Shown here in pieces: positions 60,099 to 64,000 of a stretch of DNA of 64,000 bases. Each line of letters starts with the position of its first letter. Position 1 is the stretch's first letter. Both the position numbers and the translations under genes were made by a program. The DNA comes from Hyphomicrobiales bacterium (GTDB taxonomy: Bacteria > Pseudomonadota > Alphaproteobacteria > Rhizobiales > Rhizobiaceae): contig UBMI01000002.1 in the NCBI GenBank assembly GCA_900466475.1, forward strand, positions 248,001-312,000. The letters run 5' to 3'. The notes below the pieces were generated by a model. That model worked only from the letters and a program-made list of their open reading frames with translations. It was not told the DNA's origin and searched no databases.

Positions 60099-60856
60099 TC
60101 GAGCTTTCCAATATCGAAAAGCGCTTCGGCGACGCGGTCATCCTGAAGGATATCAGTATCCGCATCCCCGAAGGCAGCGTCACCGCCCTCGTCGGCCCCT
60201 CCGGCGGCGGCAAGAGCACCCTGCTCCGCTGCATCAATCTCCTGGAGATCCCCACCGTCGGCACAATCCGCCTCGGCGAAGAAACGCTCTCTTTCACGCC
60301 CGGAAAGCGTGTCGGCTGGCAGGCGATCCAGAAGATCCGTCGCCAGACCGGCATGGTGTTCCAGAACTTTCAGCTGTTTCCGCATCAGACGGCGATCGAA
60401 AACGTCATGGAAGGTCTGGTCACGGTCCTGAAATGGCCAAAGGAAAGGGCGCGCGAACGCGCCATGGAGCTGATGACCAAGGTCGGCATGGCGCACAAGA
60501 CCGACGCCTGGCCCTCGACACTCTCCGGCGGCCAGCAGCAGCGCGTGGCAATCGCCCGCGCGCTTGCGCCGTCACCGCGTGTCCTGCTCTGTGACGAGCC
60601 GACATCCGCGCTCGATCCGGAACTTTCGGCCGAAGTAGTAGACGTGCTGGGCCAGCTTGCCCGCGAGGGCACGACCATGGTCATGGCGACCCATGATCTT
60701 CGCCTCGCCTCCAAGATCGCCAATGACGTGGTTTTTCTCGAGGCCGGTAGTGTGGTCGAAACCGGCAGCGCCAGGGCGATCTTCAATACACCGGAGAAGG
60801 AACGCACCAAGCGCTTCATCTCCACCATCAACGCCGCTCATACCTACGATATCTGA
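60095..60856 (+). CDS. Polar amino acid ABC transporter ATP-binding protein
   Basis: This 253-residue ATPase has Walker A GPSGGGKST, the signature LSGGQQQRVAIARAL, Walker B LLCDEPTSALDPE and the switch histidine in MATHDL. It pairs with the permease and binding protein just upstream (four-base overlap), completing one importer. A convergent hairpin follows the stop. Confidence 0.95.
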   Translation: MIELSNIEKRFGDAVILKDISIRIPEGSVTALVGPSGGGKSTLLRCINLLEIPTVGTIRLGEETLSFTPGKRVGWQAIQKIRRQTGMVFQNFQLFPHQTAIENVMEGLVTVLKWPKERARERAMELMTKVGMAHKTDAWPSTLSGGQQQRVAIARALAPSPRVLLCDEPTSALDPELSAEVVDVLGQLAREGTTMVMATHDLRLASKIANDVVFLEAGSVVETGSARAIFNTPEKERTKRFISTINAAHTYDI

Positions 60857-60860
60857 GCCA

Positions 60861-60886
60861 ATGCCGGGATGTTGGCATCCCGGCAT
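60861..60886. terminator. Hairpin between convergent genes
   Basis: ATGCCGGGATG pairs perfectly with CATCCCGGCAT around a four-base loop. It lies 5 bp after the ATPase stop and 13 bp from the reductase stop. No T-run is present on either side, so it may act as a block or 3' end stabiliser for both transcripts. Confidence 0.55.
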
Positions 60887-60898
60887 ACGGAATTCCGA

Positions 60899-61471
60899 TC
60901 AGGCGGACGTGACGACGGCACGCGCTGCCTTCAGCGCATTGCCCCACCAGGTCAGCTGATCGAGCAGGTTCTTGGCGGCTTCATTCAGATGCGCGTAATC
61001 GCCGAGGCTCTTGCCTTCCTTCAGAACGGCAAGATATTCGCTGAATGCGATGTGAACCCCCGTCCTGACGGAAGCTGCACTCATTTCGACGAACACCAGG
61101 CGAAGCTGCTCGACGGCGCGTGCGCCGCCGACGCCGCCGTAACCGACGAAGCCAACCGGCTTCTGGATGAATTCGCCGAGATCGATCGCGTTCTTCAGAA
61201 CGGCCGTGGGAGCATGGTTATATTCGGCGACCGTGAAGATGAAGCCGTCGAATTCGCGCAGCTTCTTCTTCCAGCGCTCGGCGGTTTCGCTTTCCGCCGT
61301 GGTGGCGCGCTCTTCGCCGAAGAAATGCATGGGGTAGTCGAGAAGATCGAGAACTTCGACTTCGAGATCGGAACGCTGGCCGACGAGCTCGGCGATCCAC
61401 TTGGCCGGATGCTCGGCAAAACGGCCAATACGCGTGCTGCCGACGATGACGGCAATCTTCAACTTGCTCAT
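60899..61471 (-). CDS. NAD(P)H-dependent FMN reductase
   Basis: This 190-residue flavodoxin-like reductase starts KIAVIVGSTRIGRFAEHPAKW, where the phosphate of FMN binds, followed by DLLDYPMHF and TVAEYNHAPTAVLKNAIDLG. The last motif (PEYN-like) is the hallmark of the NADPH-dependent FMN reductase family (SsuE, azoreductase and chromate reductase types). Its physiological partner is unknown. It is a single gene. Confidence 0.9.
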   Translation of the reverse strand: MSKLKIAVIVGSTRIGRFAEHPAKWIAELVGQRSDLEVEVLDLLDYPMHFFGEERATTAESETAERWKKKLREFDGFIFTVAEYNHAPTAVLKNAIDLGEFIQKPVGFVGYGGVGGARAVEQLRLVFVEMSAASVRTGVHIAFSEYLAVLKEGKSLGDYAHLNEAAKNLLDQLTWWGNALKAARAVVTSA

Positions 61472-61519
61472 GAAATGATCCCTGATTGGTCTTGGGGGCG
61501 GTGAGGGGAGCCGAACTCT

Positions 61520-61556
61520 ATGAGAAAGCCTCCCCGCCCGACAAGGCGAGAAGGCT
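61520..61556 (-). terminator. Possible terminator after pyc
   Basis: On the minus strand AGCCT and CGCC pair with GGGCG and AGGCT across mismatches, followed by TTTCTC. It lies 83 bp after the pyc stop. The stem is imperfect. Confidence 0.4.
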
Positions 61557-61638
61557 GCTAACTTATCGAAAAATCAGCTTTTTGATCGGCCGATCGCACA
61601 CATTCGGGTGATCGCGGAAACGGCCGCCCGTTCCGAGC

Positions 61639-64000
61639 TCATCCCGCGTAGACGACGAGCAGATCCTTGGCATCGATCTGGTCGCCGGCCTTGACGAGGA
61701 CTTCCGAAACGGTCCCGTCCTTCTCCGCATGCAATGCCGTTTCCATCTTCATCGCCTCGATGGAGACGAGTACGTCACCGGCACTGACGACCTGGCCTGG
61801 TACAACGAAGGCCCGTGATATGACGCCTGGCATCGGCGCACCCACATGGGTAGCATTGCCCGGCTCCGCCTTGCGGCGGGCCGCAGCGCCGGAAGCGCCA
61901 TGGGCCCGATCCGGCACCTTGATGCGGCGCGGCTGGCCATTGAGCTCGAAGAAGACGGTGACCATGCCCTGGCTGTCGGTGCCACTCATTGCCTGGTTGA
62001 CGATGACGAGCGTCTTGCCCTTCTCGATATCGGCAAACAACTCTTCGCCGTCGGCGAGACCGTAGAAGTAGGCAGGCGTCGGCAGAACCGACACGGGGCC
62101 ATAAGTGTCCGAAGCCAGCGCGAAATCGCTGAAGACCTTTGGATACATGAGATAGGAGGCGAACTCGAAGTCGCTGACCTCACGCTCCAGCTTGGTCTCG
62201 ATAGTCTTGCGCTCCGCATCGAGATCGGCATCATCAAGCAGCGATCCGGGGCGCACCGTATAAGGCTGTTCACCCTTCAGAGCCTTCTTTTGCAGGGCTT
62301 CCGGCCAACCTGACGGCGGCTGGCCGAGATCGCCCTTCAGCATGGAGACGACCGATTCCGGGAAGGAAACTTCCTTCTCGGCGCTGACCACATCGGCGAC
62401 CGTCAGGTCCTGGCTCACCATCATCAGCGCCATGTCGCCAACGACCTTGGAGGATGGCGTTACCTTGACGATATCGCCGAACATCTGGTTGGCATCGGCA
62501 TAAGCCTGGGCGACCTGGTGCCAGCGGGTTTCGAGCCCCAGCGAGCGGGCCTGTTCCTTGAGGTTGGTGAACTGACCGCCCGGCATTTCGTGCAGGTAGA
62601 CTTCCGATGCCGGGCCCTTCAGATCGCTCTCGAAGGCTGCATACTGATTGCGAACCGCTTCCCAGTAGAAGGAGATGCGGCGGATCCATTCCGGATCGAG
62701 GCCCGGATCCCGCTCGGAACCGCGCAGCGCTTCGACGATAGAGCCGAGGCAGGGCTGCGAGGTATTGCCTGACAGCGCATCCATCGCCGCATCGACAGCA
62801 TCGACGCCGGCATCCACGGCTGCCAGAACAGTGGCCGCGGCAATGCCCGACGTATCATGCGTGTGGAAATGGATCGGCAGGCTGGTCGCTTCGCGCAGCG
62901 CCTTGAACAGCACCTTGGCCGCGGCCGGCTTCAGAAGACCTGCCATGTCCTTCAGCGCGATGATATGTGCGCCGGCCTTTTCGAGCTCGACGGCAAGGTC
63001 CGTATAATACTTCAGGTCATATTTCGGGCGGGCCGAATTGAGGATATCGCCGGTATAGCAGATCGCTGCCTCACAGAGCTTGTTCTCCTCGGCCACCGCA
63101 TCCATCGACACGCGCATGTTCTCCACCCAGTTCAGGCAGTCGAAGACGCGGAAGAGATCGATGCCGCCCTTGGCGGCCTGACGGACGAAATATTTGACCA
63201 CATTGTCGGGATAGTTCTTGTAGCCGACGCCGTTTGCGCCACGCAGCAGCATCTGCAGAAGCAGGTTCGGTGCCGCCTCGCGGATCAGCCCCAGACGCTC
63301 CCACGGATCCTCGGTCAGGAACCGCATCGAGACGTCGAAGGTGGCACCACCCCAGCATTCCAGCGACAGTAAGTTCGGCAGCGCATGCGCATAGGTGCCG
63401 GCGATCTTGGCAATGTCATAGGTGCGCATGCGGGTGGCGAGCAGCGACTGGTGGCCGTCACGCATTGTCGTGTCCGTTAGCAGCACCTGCTTTTGCTCGC
63501 GCATCCACTCGCCGAATTTCTTCGGGCCGAGCTGGTCAAGAAGCTGCTTCGTGCCATCGGGGATCTTGCCGCCATCAATATAGGGCACGATAGGATTGGC
63601 AGCGTCCTCCGACGGGCGCGGGCGGTCCTTTGCTTCCGGGTGGCCGTTGACGGTGACATCGGCGAGATAGGTGAGAAGCTTGGTGGCGCGGTCCTGACGC
63701 TTGACCTGCTGGAAAAGTTCGGGCGTCGAGTCAATAAAGCGGGTCGTATAGCTGTTATCCCTGAACTTCGGATGCGTAATGATCGCTTCGAGAAAGGTCA
63801 GGTTGGTAGCAACGCCACGGATACGGAATTCACGCAGTGCGCGGTCCATGCGCGAAATTGCTTCCAGCGGATTCGGCGCCCAGGCCGTCACCTTCACCAG
63901 CAGCGGATCGTAGTAACGCGTGATGATCGCGCCCGTATAGGAGGTGCCGCCATCAAGACGGATACCGAAGCCCGATGCCGAGCGATAGGCGGTGATGCGG
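61639..64000 (-). CDS. pyc: Pyruvate carboxylase, C-terminal part (5' end beyond the window)
   Basis: Pyruvate carboxylase makes oxaloacetate from pyruvate, ATP and bicarbonate. The frame remains open to the right edge, so the 786 residues seen are the C-terminal two thirds. They comprise the end of the biotin carboxylase domain (RITAYRSASGFGIRLDGGTS), the carboxyltransferase barrel with TTMRDGHQSLLATRMRT and HFHTHDTSG (metal ligands), the allosteric linker, and the biotinyl domain with biotin lysine in EAMKMETAL. The whole enzyme in rhizobia is about 1,150 residues. An internal ATG at 63897 is not the start. No partner gene is adjacent. Confidence 0.97.
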   Translation of the reverse strand, partial: RITAYRSASGFGIRLDGGTSYTGAIITRYYDPLLVKVTAWAPNPLEAISRMDRALREFRIRGVATNLTFLEAIITHPKFRDNSYTTRFIDSTPELFQQVKRQDRATKLLTYLADVTVNGHPEAKDRPRPSEDAANPIVPYIDGGKIPDGTKQLLDQLGPKKFGEWMREQKQVLLTDTTMRDGHQSLLATRMRTYDIAKIAGTYAHALPNLLSLECWGGATFDVSMRFLTEDPWERLGLIREAAPNLLLQMLLRGANGVGYKNYPDNVVKYFVRQAAKGGIDLFRVFDCLNWVENMRVSMDAVAEENKLCEAAICYTGDILNSARPKYDLKYYTDLAVELEKAGAHIIALKDMAGLLKPAAAKVLFKALREATSLPIHFHTHDTSGIAAATVLAAVDAGVDAVDAAMDALSGNTSQPCLGSIVEALRGSERDPGLDPEWIRRISFYWEAVRNQYAAFESDLKGPASEVYLHEMPGGQFTNLKEQARSLGLETRWHQVAQAYADANQMFGDIVKVTPSSKVVGDMALMMVSQDLTVADVVSAEKEVSFPESVVSMLKGDLGQPPSGWPEALQKKALKGEQPYTVRPGSLLDDADLDAERKTIETKLEREVSDFEFASYLMYPKVFSDFALASDTYGPVSVLPTPAYFYGLADGEELFADIEKGKTLVIVNQAMSGTDSQGMVTVFFELNGQPRRIKVPDRAHGASGAAARRKAEPGNATHVGAPMPGVISRAFVVPGQVVSAGDVLVSIEAMKMETALHAEKDGTVSEVLVKAGDQIDAKDLLVVYAG

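Noticed and set aside
61584..61595. GATCGGCCGATC palindrome near the pyc end as terminator
   Set aside because: The perfect 12-bp palindrome leaves no loop and no T-run follows on the minus strand; the hairpin at 61520-61556 fits better.

Overview
The window looks like chromosomal DNA of a fast-growing rhizobium (Rhizobium/Agrobacterium group, Alphaproteobacteria). Reasons: uniformly GC-rich coding DNA, a SAM-II riboswitch in front of metA, TGA-N9-TCA iron operators of the RirA type, a phaAB/phaR polyhydroxybutyrate locus, an RpoH2-like sigma factor, a large pyruvate carboxylase, and many proteins of rhizobial type. I saw no insertion sequence, CRISPR array, rRNA or tRNA. Nearly the whole window is intact chromosomal gene content.

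Layout. 1-1486: ferric-iron ABC transporter binding protein (minus strand), with two iron operators in its promoter and possibly the first codons of its permease at the left edge. 1486-7130: L-lysine/pipecolate catabolism (hglS, amaA, amaB), a divergent LysR regulator and a one-domain Lrp-like protein. 7233-18848: the most unusual region. A seven-gene minus-strand operon starts with an acyl carrier protein, an acyl-CoA-dehydrogenase-like flavoprotein and an amino acid:[carrier protein] ligase (a class II synthetase paralog). It continues with a DUF1839 protein, a family 2 glycosidase-like protein, a glycosyltransferase, and a 1,103-residue fusion of a polysaccharide flippase with two alpha/beta-hydrolase domains. 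A second glycosyltransferase converges on it. 19113-21945: EF-P and its lysylation enzymes EpmB and EpmA. 22057-25751: autoregulated amino-sugar operon (GntR regulator, NagB-II, NagA, SIS protein). 25868-28070: galM, and metA with a SAM-II riboswitch and a terminator-like hairpin. 28227-34609: an SbmA/YddA-like ABC protein with a degenerate ATPase, a secreted protein, a VOC protein, Uup, thiamine pyrophosphokinase and OmpW.

34703-40683: MarR/MFS efflux pair, M48 lipoprotein protease, RpoH2-like sigma factor, a possible 41-residue gene and a CarD-type regulator. 41081-45154: ferredoxin, an Hsp15-like S4 protein and a SUV3-like RNA helicase with a long charged, RG-rich tail. 45155-46013: gene-free and carrying three copies of an unexplained element. 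46014-46982: four very small membrane, lipoprotein or secreted proteins. 46984-49762: PHB synthesis genes and their regulator. 49757-56471: L32, GST, 2H-phosphoesterase-like protein, MtgA, IspA, IspG and an MFS transporter. 56533-60856: DeoR regulator, EamA transporter and a polar amino acid ABC transporter. 60899-64000: FMN reductase and the C-terminal two thirds of pyruvate carboxylase, cut by the window edge.

The best candidate for an undescribed system is the 8415-18848 operon. It couples non-ribosomal amino acid loading onto a carrier protein to a flavoprotein and then to glycan-modifying, assembly and export proteins, which suggests an aminoacyl-modified surface or secreted saccharide. 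Smaller leads are the pseudo-ATPase at 28227-30068, the triplicated element at 45329-45803 and the possible small gene beside rpoH.
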